Source: Streptomyces asiaticus
GTDB taxonomy: Bacteria; Actinomycetota; Actinomycetes; Streptomycetales; Streptomycetaceae
Assembly: GCF_018138715.1 (NCBI RefSeq)
Contig: NZ_JAGSHX010000006.1
Location: forward strand, 1,798,001-1,862,000
Direction of reading: 5' to 3'
DNA: 64,000 nucleotides
Shown here: one piece after another, positions 53,705-63,218 of the stretch
How positions within the stretch are numbered: position 1 is the stretch's first letter
How the letters are laid out: the number at the start of each line of letters is the position of its first letter
Notes under the pieces: model-generated
Seen by the model: only the letters and a program-made list of their open reading frames with translations
The model's database searches: none
Told to the model about the DNA's origin: nothing
Made by a program: the position numbers and the translations under genes

Positions 53705-53930
53705 CGGCCGGCTCCCTCGCCGGTGTGGGGGGTGCGGTCGCTGCGGGTACGTGCTCGCAAGAGTTCGTCGTCCCTGCGGGGGTCTCGGGAGGCCGCGCGG
53801 CCTCGGGTGCGTCGGTCGTGGCGGGTGTGGCCCGCCGTGCGATTGTGCCTCACCCGCGCCTCATGCCGCATGGCGAGCCTACGGCGCGCGGCCCCCGGGA
53901 GGCACCGGAACACGGCCGACGACCCGGCCG

Positions 53931-54010
53931 CTCAGCCCTTGACGACCTCTCCCAGCCCCCGACGACCTCTCTCAGCCCATGACGACCCCGCTCAGCCCTT
54001 GGCGACCCCT
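53931..54010. repeat. 20-bp tandem repeat spanning the sugar ABC ATPase stop codon
   Basis: Exactly four 20-base units of the type CTCAGCCCTTGACGACCTCT. The unit at 53991-54010 contains the stop codon of the minus-strand ATPase gene; most other units repeat the same TGA in the same context. Confidence 0.92.
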
Positions 54011-54849
54011 CCCGACAGGTCGGGGGCGGGGGTGCGGGCCAGCTCATGGCTGAGCTGCTCCAGCTCGCTGCCGCCCGCCATCTGCCGGGTGAGCTCCTCC
54101 AGGGCGATCTCGTCCTTGGCGTGGCTGCCCGCCATGGCGCCGCGCTTGAGCAGCACGAAGCGGTCGCCGACGAGATAGGCGTGGTGCGGGTTGTGGGTGA
54201 TGAGGACCACGCCGAGGCCCGCGTCCCGGGCGGCCGCGACGTACTTGAGCACGACGCCGGACTGCTTGACGCCCAGCGCCGCCGTGGGCTCGTCCAGGAT
54301 GAGCACCTTCGCGCCGAAGTGGACGGCGCGGGCGATGGCCACGCACTGGCGCTGGCCGCCGGAGAGGGTGCCGATGGGCTGGTCGACATCGCGCAGATCG
54401 ATGCCCATGCGCAGCAGTTCGCGGTGGGTCGTGGTGCGCATCGCCTCCACGTCGAGGCGGCGGAGCGGTCCGCGGCCCTTGTGGATCTCCGAGCCCAGGA
54501 AGAAGTTCCGCCACACCGGCATCAGCGGGACCACGGCGAGGTCCTGGTAGACCGTGGCGATCCCGCGGTCGAGGGCCTCGCGCGGGGAGCCCAGCCGGGT
54601 CTCCTCCCCCTCGATGGCGAGGGTGCCGCCGTCGTGCTGGTGCAGCCCCGCGACGATCTTGATGAGGGTGGACTTGCCCGCGCCGTTGTCCCCGAGGACG
54701 CAGGTGATCTCCCCGGCGTGCACCTCGAGGGAGACGCCCTCCAGGGCCTTGACGTTGCCGTAGTACTTACTGATGTCGCTCAGCGCGACCAGGGCCGCCC
54801 GGGGCGCCGGAGATGTCTGAGATGCCTTGGATGCCTGGGACGCACTCAT
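53992..54849 (-). CDS. Sugar ABC transporter ATPase (single nucleotide-binding domain)
   Basis: A 285-residue ATPase with Walker [17 protein letters not shown], signature [15 protein letters not shown], Walker [14 protein letters not shown] and the His in [12 protein letters not shown]. It has one nucleotide domain, whereas RbsA-type subunits have two, so it works as a homodimer like FrcA. The leader is Ser/Ala-rich. The start overlaps the permease stop by four bases. Confidence 0.92.
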   Translation of the reverse strand: MSASQASKASQTSPAPRAALVALSDISKYYGNVKALEGVSLEVHAGEITCVLGDNGAGKSTLIKIVAGLHQHDGGTLAIEGEETRLGSPREALDRGIATVYQDLAVVPLMPVWRNFFLGSEIHKGRGPLRRLDVEAMRTTTHRELLRMGIDLRDVDQPIGTLSGGQRQCVAIARAVHFGAKVLILDEPTAALGVKQSGVVLKYVAAARDAGLGVVLITHNPHHAYLVGDRFVLLKRGAMAGSHAKDEIALEELTRQMAGGSELEQLSHELARTPAPDLSGGVAKG

Positions 54850-55895
54850 TTGCTCTCCTCCGCCCGCTTGCGGACCCACCAGTTGAGCAGCGTGGCGAGC
54901 AGCAGCATCGCCCCGAGGAAGAACTTGAACCAGTCGGCGCCCCACTGCGCGTAGACGATGCCCTTGTTGGTCATGCCGAAGATGAACGCGCCGACGGCCG
55001 CGCCGACCGCCGAACCGTAGCCGCCGGTCAGCAGACAGCCGCCGATGACGGCCGCGATGATGTAGAGCAGCTCATTGCCCACGCCCTCGCCGGACTGGAC
55101 CACGTCGTAGGTGAACAGCAGATGCTGGCCGGAGATCCAGGCGGCCAGCGCGACGCCCAGATAGAGGCCGATCTTGGTGCGCTCCACGGGGACGCCGACC
55201 GCGCGGGCCGCCTCCTTGGCGCCGCCCACCGCGAAGATCCAGTTCCCGGCGCGGGTGCGCAGCAGGATCCAGGTGGCGAGCGCGATCAGGGCGAACCACC
55301 ACAGGACGGTGATCTGCACCTCGACATCCCCGATGGTCAGATGCGAGGCGAAGACCTTACGGGCGGAGGGGAAGCCCTCCATGTCGGAGATGCTCTTGGT
55401 GGAGACGGTGTCGCTGATCAGCTTGGTGAAGCCGAGGTTGCAGCCCTGGAGGATCAGGAAGGTGCCGAGGGTGATGATGAAACTCGGCAGATTGGTGCGG
55501 ACCAGCAGATAGCCGTTGAAGAAGCCGATCGCGAGGGTGGCCAGCAGGGACACCCCGACCCCGACCCACACGTTCGCCGTCATCTGGTACGAGAACATCG
55601 AGGAGATCAGCGCCGAGCTGGTCACCAGGACCCCGGTCGAGAGGTCGAACTCCCCGCCGATCATCAGCAGCGCCACCGGCACCGCCATGATCCCGATGGT
55701 CGAGGAGGCGTACAGCACGGTGCTGAAGCTGGACCACTGGAGGAAGGCGTCGGCGACGACCGAGAAGAAGACGAAGACGGCGACGGCGCCGACGACCGCG
55801 CCCAGCTCCGGCCGGCCCACCAGCCGGCGCGGCAGCGAGCCGCGCACCGGCCGGCTCTCGAGCGTCTCCTCGGCGGGCGGTGCCACCGCGCTCAT
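54846..55895 (-). CDS. Sugar ABC transporter permease (ribose/fructose type)
   Basis: A 349-residue membrane protein of the BPD_transp_2 family, with about ten helices and the motifs [18 protein letters not shown] and [19 protein letters not shown]. It has overlapping ATGA junctions with both neighbours. Confidence 0.92.
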   Translation of the reverse strand: MSAVAPPAEETLESRPVRGSLPRRLVGRPELGAVVGAVAVFVFFSVVADAFLQWSSFSTVLYASSTIGIMAVPVALLMIGGEFDLSTGVLVTSSALISSMFSYQMTANVWVGVGVSLLATLAIGFFNGYLLVRTNLPSFIITLGTFLILQGCNLGFTKLISDTVSTKSISDMEGFPSARKVFASHLTIGDVEVQITVLWWFALIALATWILLRTRAGNWIFAVGGAKEAARAVGVPVERTKIGLYLGVALAAWISGQHLLFTYDVVQSGEGVGNELLYIIAAVIGGCLLTGGYGSAVGAAVGAFIFGMTNKGIVYAQWGADWFKFFLGAMLLLATLLNWWVRKRAEESK

Positions 55896-56911
55896 CGGGT
55901 CCCCCGCTTCGTGTACGAGGCGAGCTCGGCGGCGTCGTCCTTGGTGATGATCTGCGGACCGGTGAGCACCGGCTTGCCGCCACCGAGCACATCGGCGTTG
56001 TAGCGGTTGAGCCACAGCAGATCCACGGCCTCATAGCCCTGGAGATACGGCTGCTGGTCCACGGCGAAGCCGAGCGTGTCGTCCTGGAGCGCGGCGGCGA
56101 CCTTGGCGTTGAGGTCGAAGGTGTCGATCTCGGCCTTGCTGCCCGCCTGGTCGGCGGCCTTGGCGGCGGTGTCCGCGAAGGGCGCGCCCAGGGTCAGCAC
56201 GGTGTCGATGCCCTTGTCCGACTGGAGCTTGGCCTCGATCGAGGACTGCACATCGGGCATGTTGGTGCCCTCGACGTAGATCTTCTCCATCTTGCCGTCG
56301 AAGGTCTTGGCCGCGCCGTCGCAGCGCTGCTCGAGGCCGACGTTGCCCTGCTCGTGGAGGACGCACAGAGCCTTCTTCTGGCCCCGCTTGTTGAGCTCGT
56401 CGCCGACGGCCTCGCCCGCGATGGTCTCGTCCTGGCCGACGTGGGTGAGCGCGCCGAACGCCTTGGACACCTCGGCGCCGGAGTTGACGGTGATCACCGG
56501 TATCCCGGCCTTGTGGGCCTTCTTCACCACGGACTTCATGGCGTCGGGCTTGGCGAGGGTGACGATCAGGCCGTCGACCTTCTGGTCGATGTAGGACTGG
56601 ACCAGCTGGGCCTGCTCCTTGCCCTCCTCGTTGTGGGCGTAGAGGAACTTGATGTTGTCCTTGACCGCGGCCTGCTTGGCGCCGCTCTGGACGATGTCCC
56701 AGAAGGTGTCCCCGTCTCCGGAGTGGGTGACCATCGCGAAGGTCCACTTCGGGGTGTTGACAGCCGCCCGTCCCCCGGCGGCCGCCTCCCGGGCGGCCCG
56801 CTCCTCGGCCCGCTTGCCGCCCGTATCGCTGCACCCCGCCAACGCCGTACCCAGCACCGCCGCCAGCACGGCGGCGGTCATAGCGCGTGCCCCTCTCCGC
56901 ACCGTCGCCAC
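55892..56911 (-). CDS. Sugar-binding lipoprotein of ABC transporter
   Basis: A 339-residue periplasmic-binding protein of the ribose-binding class. The signal peptide ends in a lipobox (AAVLGTALAGC). The sugar-binding fold shows WTFAMVTHSGDGDTFWDIVQ, VDGLIVTLAKPDAM and GIPVITVNSGAEVS. The ligand is unknown; a sugar or inositol is likely. Confidence 0.92.
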   Translation of the reverse strand: MATVRRGARAMTAAVLAAVLGTALAGCSDTGGKRAEERAAREAAAGGRAAVNTPKWTFAMVTHSGDGDTFWDIVQSGAKQAAVKDNIKFLYAHNEEGKEQAQLVQSYIDQKVDGLIVTLAKPDAMKSVVKKAHKAGIPVITVNSGAEVSKAFGALTHVGQDETIAGEAVGDELNKRGQKKALCVLHEQGNVGLEQRCDGAAKTFDGKMEKIYVEGTNMPDVQSSIEAKLQSDKGIDTVLTLGAPFADTAAKAADQAGSKAEIDTFDLNAKVAAALQDDTLGFAVDQQPYLQGYEAVDLLWLNRYNADVLGGGKPVLTGPQIITKDDAAELASYTKRGTR

Positions 56912-57129
56912 GAAGACCCGCCCTTCTCACTGTGTGTTCGTCCCGCTGTCACCTTCGCGGCCGGGCACCGCATGATCGGTCCCGGCCGCCGCCCAAGTAT
57001 CCGTCACCGGTCATCGCCGGGGCTGCCGGGGTGGGCGAGGGCCCCGGCGCCCGTACGGCTTGAGGACTTGTAGCCGGGGACGCGGGACACGTCAAGGACA
57101 AAGGGCGCGGCACACGGCGTGCGGGGCGC

Positions 57130-57897
57130 TCAGGGGCGTACGAGCAGCTGGAACTCGAAGGCGTAGCGCGAGGCCCGGTAGGTGTGGGAGCCGAACTCCA
57201 CGGCCCGGCCGGTGTCGTCGAAGGTCGTGCGCTCCATGGTCAGCAGCGGCGCGCCTTCCGGCTCCCCGAGCTGCTCCCCCTCCTCGGCGGTGGCCGCGCG
57301 GGCGCCGACCGCCTGGCGGGCGCTGTGCAGGGTGATCCCGGCCGCGCGCATCAGCCGGTAGAGCCCGGTGTCCTCCAGCTCGGCGCTGTCCAGCTTGAGC
57401 AGGCCCACCGGGAGGTGGTTGCGCAGATGGGCCATGGGCTCGCCGTGCGCCAGCCGCAGCCGCTCGATCAGCACCACCTCTTCGCCCTCGGCGACGCCGA
57501 GGGCGGCGGCGACCTGGGCGGTCGCGGGCTCGGTGGTGTTCCGCAGCACCTGGGTGGCGGGGCGCTGACCGGCCGCCTCCAGGTCGTCGTAGAGGCTGCT
57601 CAGCTCCAGCGGGCGCTTGACCTGGCTGTGCACGACCTGGGTGCCCACGCCCCGGCGGCGCACCAGCAGCCCCTTGTCGACCAGCGACGAGATGGCCTGC
57701 CGGACGGTGGGGCGGGACAGCCCGAGCCGACCGGCCAGCTCGATCTCGTTGCCCAGCAGGCTCCCGGGCGCCAGCCGCCCCTGCTCGATCGCCGCCTCGA
57801 GCTGCTGGGACAGCTGGAAGTACAGCGGGACCGGACTGCTGCGATCGACGCTGAGCTGGAGCGCCTCCGCCCCGCCCGAAGCGTCTTCTTCCTCCAT
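57130..57897 (-). CDS. GntR-family regulator with UTRA domain
   Basis: A 255-residue HutC-type regulator. The winged helix reads VPLYFQLSQQLEAAIEQGRL, then LGNEIELAGRLGLSRPTVRQAISSLVDKGL. The UTRA effector domain follows (EEVVLIERLRLAHGEPMAH). It stands directly ahead of the sugar ABC operon on the same strand and probably represses it until the sugar binds. ATG 57897 is used; GTG 57903 is also possible. Confidence 0.92.
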   Translation of the reverse strand: MEEEDASGGAEALQLSVDRSSPVPLYFQLSQQLEAAIEQGRLAPGSLLGNEIELAGRLGLSRPTVRQAISSLVDKGLLVRRRGVGTQVVHSQVKRPLELSSLYDDLEAAGQRPATQVLRNTTEPATAQVAAALGVAEGEEVVLIERLRLAHGEPMAHLRNHLPVGLLKLDSAELEDTGLYRLMRAAGITLHSARQAVGARAATAEEGEQLGEPEGAPLLTMERTTFDDTGRAVEFGSHTYRASRYAFEFQLLVRP

Positions 57898-57952
57898 AGC
57901 CACGGGCCGAGGGTATCCGGATGAGCACATGACGGGAAGTCGTGAAGTTCTG

Positions 57953-57964
57953 TTGTCAGGACAA
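57953..57964. promoter_or_regulatory. Probable GntR operator
   Basis: TTGTC-AG-GACAA, a 5-base inverted repeat, lies about 55 bases ahead of the GntR-type start in the promoter gap. It is a suitable autoregulatory site; binding is inferred. Confidence 0.45.
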
Positions 57965-58030
57965 ACTACGCACAGGTGATCAGTCGGGAGCCGACAACGC
58001 TGTCAGCCGTCCACGGCTTCCCCCTCGATT

Positions 58031-58663
58031 TCACGCGCCCGCCTGCTCGCGCAGCCGGGCGGCGGACCGGGCCAGCCGTATGGCGCCGACCACGGGCAGG
58101 GTGAGCGCTATCAGCAGGGAGGCCACGAACGAGGGGGCGCTGATCCCGTCGAACGCCAGGGAGAGCGCCACCGCCAGGACCGGCACCGTCACCAGGGGCG
58201 ACAGGACGAACAGCGTGGCCTGCCGCTTCTCGCGCCGCGCCCAGGGCGCGGACCGCCACAGCCGGACGAGCGCGCCGAGGGCGGCGACCAGCCCCAGGGG
58301 TATGCCCACGCCCGGGACCAGGCACAGCGGTACGGGCAGCACGGCGAGGCCGAGCGTCACCCAGGTGGCACCGGCGTCCTCCGGCTCGGGCGGGAGGCTG
58401 CCGGACTCCTCGGCCAGCGCGTCCGCCGCGATCTCCTCCGGGGTGCCGATCCAGTCGAGCACCTGTCGCACCCGCTCAGCTCCGATCGCGGAATCGCCGT
58501 CCCCGGCGGGATCCTCGCCGAGGTCGTCGGCGAGCGCCGCCGCGATCTCCTCGCGCAGGTCCTCGAGCAACTCCTCCCGCCACGCGGCGGGAAGCGCCGC
58601 GGTCTGCCGCTCGACCGAGGACAGAAAGGTCCGCACGAGGGGGTGGCTGAGGGGACTGCTCAT
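58031..58663 (-). CDS. HAAS-type membrane protein
   Basis: A 210-residue protein. The N-terminal helical part (SSVERQTAALPAAWREELLEDLREEIAAAL ... VLDWIGTPEEIAADAL) matches the HAAS/DUF1700 signalling domain, and about four membrane helices follow. Such proteins are often controlled by PadR regulators, but none is adjacent. The function is unknown. Confidence 0.8.
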   Translation of the reverse strand: MSSPLSHPLVRTFLSSVERQTAALPAAWREELLEDLREEIAAALADDLGEDPAGDGDSAIGAERVRQVLDWIGTPEEIAADALAEESGSLPPEPEDAGATWVTLGLAVLPVPLCLVPGVGIPLGLVAALGALVRLWRSAPWARREKRQATLFVLSPLVTVPVLAVALSLAFDGISAPSFVASLLIALTLPVVGAIRLARSAARLREQAGA

Positions 58664-58806
58664 GTCGTCTCTCCGGGGGCGAGGAAACGGTCACCGGTCC
58701 AGGGCATTACAACCGGCATCCGTCAGCGTGTAGCACCCGCACGAGGGCCGCGCCCGGATTCGCGCAAATGCGCATCCCGCTGTGTTCGGCAGGCTAATGG
58801 CCCAGG

Positions 58807-59463
58807 CTAATGGGGCGCCGCTTCGCCCGCGCCACGGGTCATGACCCGGTCCAGTTCGGTCCCGGTGAGCCCGTCGGGCAGCGGGGCGGTGTCGGGGCGG
58901 GCGCGCAGACCGTCCAGGACGAGCGCGGCGATACGGCGGGCCGCGCGCCCCCAGGCGTCGGGCGGGAGTTGGGCGTGGCCGAGCATCGCGCCGGTGACCA
59001 CGAGGTCGGCGACGGTGGCGTCGGGGCGGATCGAGCCGTCGCCGACACCCCGCTTCAGGACCGCGGCCAGCGACCGGGAGATCCGCGAACCGAGCGGGTC
59101 GGCCTCGTCCGTCAAGAGCGGGCCCGGGGCACCGAGCAGCGGCAGGGCGAGATGGTGCCGCTCGGCGAGCAGCCCGTGCAGAAAACCGGCCACCGCGTCC
59201 AGCGGCGGTGCCGCGCTGTCCTCGGCCTCCTGGGCGAGGGCCGCCATGAGTTCGTAGGAGCGGTGGACGACGGCCGCGTACAGCTCCTCGCGGTCGGCGA
59301 AGTTCCGGTACAGCGTGGCGATGCCGACCCCGGCCTCGCGCGCCACCACCTCCAGCGGCACGGCGGGGCCGTCGCGGAGCAGAACCCGCTCGGCCGCGTC
59401 GAGCAGGGCGGCGCGGTTGGCGACGGCGTCCGAGCGGCGGCGCGCTGGCTGGGCGGGACTCAT
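58807..59463 (-). CDS. TetR-family regulator
   Basis: A 218-residue regulator with helix-turn-helix LLDAAERVLLRDGPAVPLEV and VAREAGVGIATLYRNFADREEL. The target is unknown; no divergent partner is close. Confidence 0.92.
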   Translation of the reverse strand: MSPAQPARRRSDAVANRAALLDAAERVLLRDGPAVPLEVVAREAGVGIATLYRNFADREELYAAVVHRSYELMAALAQEAEDSAAPPLDAVAGFLHGLLAERHHLALPLLGAPGPLLTDEADPLGSRISRSLAAVLKRGVGDGSIRPDATVADLVVTGAMLGHAQLPPDAWGRAARRIAALVLDGLRARPDTAPLPDGLTGTELDRVMTRGAGEAAPH

Positions 59464-59581
59464 GAGGCCATCTTCCCGCTCCGGGCCCGCCGGAAGGGCG
59501 ACGGACGCGAGAGTCGTACGAGGATGCCCGGATTTTCAGCCGCCCTGTCACTCTCGTGTCCGCCGCCGCGTCATCGCCGCA

Positions 59582-60427
59582 TCATCGCTTCATCCACTCA
59601 TCCTCGTACTTCTTGTACGTACCGTCGTGGGTGGCCAGATGGACCCACTGATCGACGTACTCCTTGAACTGGGCGTCGCCGCGCGGCAGTACGTACGCCT
59701 TCTCGGAGAAGGAGAACGGCTCGTCGGGGTGGACCGCGCACAGCTCCGGGTGGATCGCGGACTGGTAGCGGGTCTCGCTGGCGTCCGTCATCATCACATC
59801 GGCGCGGCCCGCGATGATCTCGTCGAAGATCGTTGTGTTGTCCGGATGGACGGTGAGGGTGGCCTGTTTGATATGGGCCCGGGCGAACTGCTCATTGGTG
59901 CCACCCGGGTTGACCACGACTCGTACGCCGGACCGGTCGATCTCCTCCAGCGTCCGGTACTTGTCCTTGTCCTCGCAGCGCACGATGGGCGTCTTGCCGT
60001 CGGTGAGGTACGGCTCGCTGAAGGACGCCTTACGCGCGCGGGCCAGGGTCACCGACACTCCGCCCATGCCCACGTCGCAGCGTCCGGCGGCGAGGTCGTC
60101 CACGAGGGTGGCCCAGGTGGTGGGCACATACTTCGGCTTGGCGTCCAGGCTCTTGGCGAGGTCCCCGGCCATCTTGATGTCGATGCCCGTGTAGGCGCCG
60201 GACTTGGGGTCGCGATGGCTGAAGGGCCGGTAGTCGCCCGTGGTGCACACCCGCAGCACCCCGCGCTCGGGCACCCGGTCGAGCAGGGTGCCGCGCTGCT
60301 GCCGGGCGCGGTCGGCAGGCGCTTGTTCCGGCGCGGAATTCGCCGTGGAGCCCACGGCCAGCGCCGAACCGGCGGCGGTGGCGGCGAGCACGGCGGCGAG
60401 GGCGGACAGCGTGACGGTACGTCTCAC
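59582..60427 (-). CDS. Secreted PheC-like (cyclohexadienyl dehydratase type) binding-fold protein
   Basis: A 281-residue solute-binding-fold protein. It has a signal peptide (VTLSALAAVLAATAAGSALA) without a lipobox. The segment RVCTTGDYRPFSHRDPKSG, with AYTGIDIKMAGDLAKSL and VPTTWATLVDDLAAGRCDVG, is characteristic of the exported arogenate/prephenate dehydratase PheC and its kin. It may be an enzyme making phenylalanine precursors outside the membrane, or a free amino-acid-binding protein. No transporter genes adjoin it, which favours the enzyme. Confidence 0.8.
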   Translation of the reverse strand: MRRTVTLSALAAVLAATAAGSALAVGSTANSAPEQAPADRARQQRGTLLDRVPERGVLRVCTTGDYRPFSHRDPKSGAYTGIDIKMAGDLAKSLDAKPKYVPTTWATLVDDLAAGRCDVGMGGVSVTLARARKASFSEPYLTDGKTPIVRCEDKDKYRTLEEIDRSGVRVVVNPGGTNEQFARAHIKQATLTVHPDNTTIFDEIIAGRADVMMTDASETRYQSAIHPELCAVHPDEPFSFSEKAYVLPRGDAQFKEYVDQWVHLATHDGTYKKYEDEWMKR

Positions 60428-60554
60428 GGCACCTCCTGGGCGCGGGCGGCCGCTACGAGCCGCATGATCACAGCGCGCTCAGGGTGGCAGAAGTCCCGGC
60501 CCACGGGAAGCCGTTGACCACCGGACGGACGGGTCGCGTGCTGCCCTCAGGACG

Positions 60555-61208
60555 TCAGTACGGCTCCTGCGCCGAGTCCAGCGGGGGCGCCACATCCGCG
60601 AGGCGGGCCAGCAGTTCGGCGGCGCGCTTGCCCACGGTGTCCCGGTCGCCCTCGGACAGCGCCGAGCCCATTCCGCACGCGACGGCCCCGGCCGCGACCC
60701 AGTCCGGGGCCTCCGCCAGGGTCACCCCGCCCGTGGGGACCACGGCGGCCTGCGGCAGGGCGGCCCGTACATCGCTGACCCATCTGGGCCCGTAGGCGGA
60801 GGCGGGGAAGAGCTTCAGGGCGTCCGCTCCCAGCTCCATCGCGCGCACCGCCTCGGTGGGCGTGGCCACGCCGGGGAAGACCGGCAGACCGTAGCGGTGG
60901 CCGGTGCGGATGACCTCGGGGTCCAGGCTCGGCGAGACGAGGAAGCGGGCGCCCGCGTCCACCGCCATCCGGGCCGAGGCGCCATCGAGCACCGTGCCCG
61001 CGCCGATCACCGCGTCATCGCCGACCTCCCGGATCAGGGTGGTGACCGCCTCCAGGGCGAAGGGCGTGGTCAGCGAGATCTCCAGGCTGGTGATACCGGC
61101 GGAGAGCAGGCTGTCCGCCGTGGCGTGGGCGTGGTCGTAGCTGTCGCTACGGACGATGGCGAGGACGCGCTGCGCGAGCGCGGCCCGGGTGATCTCCCAG
61201 CGGTACAC
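60555..61208 (-). CDS. eda: KDPG/KHG aldolase
   Basis: A 217-residue class I aldolase. The family segments AVIGAGTVLDGASARMAVDAGARFLVSP, GLPVFPGVATPTEAVRAMELGADALKLFPA and VPTGGVTLAEAPDW are present; the Schiff-base Lys is in ALKLFPA. It splits 2-keto-3-deoxy-6-phosphogluconate into pyruvate and glyceraldehyde-3-phosphate. It follows the KDG kinase gene on the same strand, completing a two-step route. Confidence 0.93.
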   Translation of the reverse strand: MYRWEITRAALAQRVLAIVRSDSYDHAHATADSLLSAGITSLEISLTTPFALEAVTTLIREVGDDAVIGAGTVLDGASARMAVDAGARFLVSPSLDPEVIRTGHRYGLPVFPGVATPTEAVRAMELGADALKLFPASAYGPRWVSDVRAALPQAAVVPTGGVTLAEAPDWVAAGAVACGMGSALSEGDRDTVGKRAAELLARLADVAPPLDSAQEPY

Positions 61209-61355
61209 GGCGGTCGCCGCCTTCCTCTCCCAGGTGCTGCTGGCGATGCCGCCCCGGATTGCCTCCGGGATATGCGGCGGTTTCGGTGTGCGATGGACGA
61301 TACGCGGTGCTGTGCTGCGCTTGGCGGATCGGTATCTGGGTTGTCCGTCTTACCG

Positions 61356-61445
61356 GTGCTGCTCTGTGCTGTTGTGGGGTGCGCGGTTGCTGTGGAGTGC
61401 GGGGTTGGTGTGGGGTGCGCGGTTGGTGTGATGTGCGCGGCATCC
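61356..61445. repeat. 18-bp tandem repeat between kdgK and eda
   Basis: About five 18-base units of the type GTGGGGTGCGCGGTTGGT occupy part of the 273-base gap. The unit is unusually T/G-biased compared with the surroundings. No gene is credible in the gap. Confidence 0.8.
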
Positions 61446-61481
61446 GGGCCCCGCGGGCGGGCCGTGGACACCGCGGCCGGT

Positions 61482-62450
61482 TCAGCGGTACACCGCGTCC
61501 CCGCCCTTGGACAGCTCGGCGAGCGCCCGGTCCCGCGCGGCGGCGGTGGGCAGCCCGTCCGTATCGGTGGCGGCCTGGACGACCAGGGCGGCCACGCACG
61601 CCGCCTCGGCGAGCGCCTGGTCCTCGTGCAGCCCGCGCAGCCGCGCCGACAGATAGCCGGCCGCGAAGCCGTCACCGGCGCCGATCGGGTCGACGACCGG
61701 CACCGCGTGGGGCGACTGATCCCAGCCGCCGCCCGCGGTGAGGACGGTCGAGGAGTGGTCGGCGCGCTTGATCACGACCTCGTCGGCCCCGCCGCGCAGC
61801 AGCTCCCGCGCGGCCTCGTCGGCGGGTTGGGCGGTGAGCAGCTCCAACTCCTCCTCCCCCGCGAGGACGATGTCGGCGTCGCGCAGCAACGGGCCCGCCG
61901 TCTGGGCCCACTGCGCCGCGCCGCCCAGCTTGTGCCGTACGTTCGGATCGAAGGACACCTTGGCCCCGGCCGCACGGGCCAGCTCCACCAGGCGGCGGCT
62001 GGCGGCCGCCGCGGTCGGCGAGAGCATGGGCGTGATGCCGGACAGATGCAGCAGTTGGGTGCCTTCGAGCGCCTCGGGGCGTATCTGCTCGGGCGTCAGC
62101 CGGGAGGCGGCCGAGCCCATGCGGTAGTACTGCACATCGATGGCGCGGTACGCGTGGCTGTCCCGCATCAGCAGCCCGGTGGGGGCGTGGTCGTCCACGA
62201 TCGCGTGGGCGACGTCCACGCAGTCGGCGCGCAGCTCGCGCAGCACCGCCTCCCCCGCGGGGTCGGCGCCGACCCGGCCGAGCCAGCGCACACCGTGGCC
62301 GAGCCGGGCGAGGCCCACGGCCACATTGGATTCGGCTCCCGCCACCGACCTGCGGAAATGCACAGCCCGGTCCAGCGGAACCCCGGGCTCGGCCAGCAGG
62401 AGGAGCATCGCCTCCCCACACGTGACCACTTCCGGCCCCTTCGCCACCAT
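61482..62450 (-). CDS. kdgK: 2-keto-3-deoxygluconate kinase (PfkB family)
   Basis: A 322-residue ribokinase-family sugar kinase. Motifs are VTCGEAMLLLLAEPGVPL, AGAESNVAVGLARLG and the catalytic DPIGAGDGFAAGYLSARL. Its place upstream of KDPG aldolase supports KDG as substrate. ATG 62450 is used; the adjacent GTG would have better spacing to the GGGAGG site. Confidence 0.88.
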   Translation of the reverse strand: MVAKGPEVVTCGEAMLLLLAEPGVPLDRAVHFRRSVAGAESNVAVGLARLGHGVRWLGRVGADPAGEAVLRELRADCVDVAHAIVDDHAPTGLLMRDSHAYRAIDVQYYRMGSAASRLTPEQIRPEALEGTQLLHLSGITPMLSPTAAAASRRLVELARAAGAKVSFDPNVRHKLGGAAQWAQTAGPLLRDADIVLAGEEELELLTAQPADEAARELLRGGADEVVIKRADHSSTVLTAGGGWDQSPHAVPVVDPIGAGDGFAAGYLSARLRGLHEDQALAEAACVAALVVQAATDTDGLPTAAARDRALAELSKGGDAVYR

Positions 62451-62518
62451 GCCTCCCCGCACGTCCGCTGCTACCGAGACGGTATCGGGAAGCAACGACA
62501 ATGGCCCGCTCGGGGTTC

Positions 62519-62562
62519 CCGGGGCCCGCGGCCGATACGGGTCCGGGGCCCGCGGCCGATAC
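62519..62562. repeat. 24-bp direct repeat upstream of kdgK
   Basis: Two adjacent copies of a 24-base unit containing GGGGCCCGCGGCCGATAC lie in the gap between the kinase and the RNase gene. Confidence 0.7.
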
Positions 62563-62605
62563 CGGGCGGCGTCGGGCGCGGAGGGCGGGGGCGGGCGGGC
62601 ACAGC

Positions 62606-62645
62606 ACCGCGGCCGCTGCCCGAACGTGGGGGCAGCGGCCGCGGT
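62606..62645 (-). terminator. Hairpin terminator behind the RNase gene
   Basis: A perfect 16-base-pair stem (ACCGCGGCCGCTGCCC and its complement) with an 8-base loop lies 32 bases downstream of the RNase stop. Confidence 0.82.
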
Positions 62646-62676
62646 TGCGGGGGGTGGCGGTCTTCGGTGGGCGACG

Positions 62677-63105
62677 TCAGCAGCCGCGGTCCACCAGGTC
62701 GAACGAGGCGTAGTGGTCCGCGGTGTAGTAGTCCTCGTCCGTCTGCTTACCGGTGACGATGCGGCGGGCGCCACGGTCGTCGGAGCCCGGGGTGATCACG
62801 GTGTACTCGTGGTAGTAGCCGGAGGACTGGGACGGAAGGACGCCTTCACGGTTCTGGAAGACGGTGCCGTCCTGCGGGAAGGGGTAGGGGCCGCCCTTCT
62901 CGATCAGGTCCAGGGTGTCATGGGCCTGGGAGGGCAGATCCGAGTAGCAGATGTCGCCAACGGCGGCGATGACCTGCGACGACGCGACGGTGTGCGATGC
63001 CGCCGGGGTGACGGCGGTGGCCGCGGTGGCCGCGCCGCCGATGAGCAGCGTCGAGACGAGGGCGCCGAGGGCACCGATGCGGGCGATCCGTGGGGGGATT
63101 GTCAT
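62677..63105 (-). CDS. Secreted guanyl-specific ribonuclease (RNase Sa-like)
   Basis: A 142-residue exported RNase of the barnase/RNase Sa class. After the signal peptide (GALGALVSTLLIGGAATAA) and a short pro-part, the mature domain follows RNase Sa: LPSQAHDTLDLI, the catalytic Glu in YYHEYTVITPG, Arg in RGARRIVTG and His in DYYTADHYASF. The cysteines in DICYSD and the last residue should form the disulphide. No inhibitor gene adjoins, as expected for a secreted enzyme. Confidence 0.95.
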   Translation of the reverse strand: MTIPPRIARIGALGALVSTLLIGGAATAATAVTPAASHTVASSQVIAAVGDICYSDLPSQAHDTLDLIEKGGPYPFPQDGTVFQNREGVLPSQSSGYYHEYTVITPGSDDRGARRIVTGKQTDEDYYTADHYASFDLVDRGC

Positions 63106-63218
63106 AGACCTAGCATGACGCGCGTAGACGCTGTCGTGTCAATGCCAAGTGACCGCCGTTCTCCGGGAGTTCACAACAACTGCGCGAAGCGCCAGAAGAG
63201 GTAACGAAAGCGTAACTC

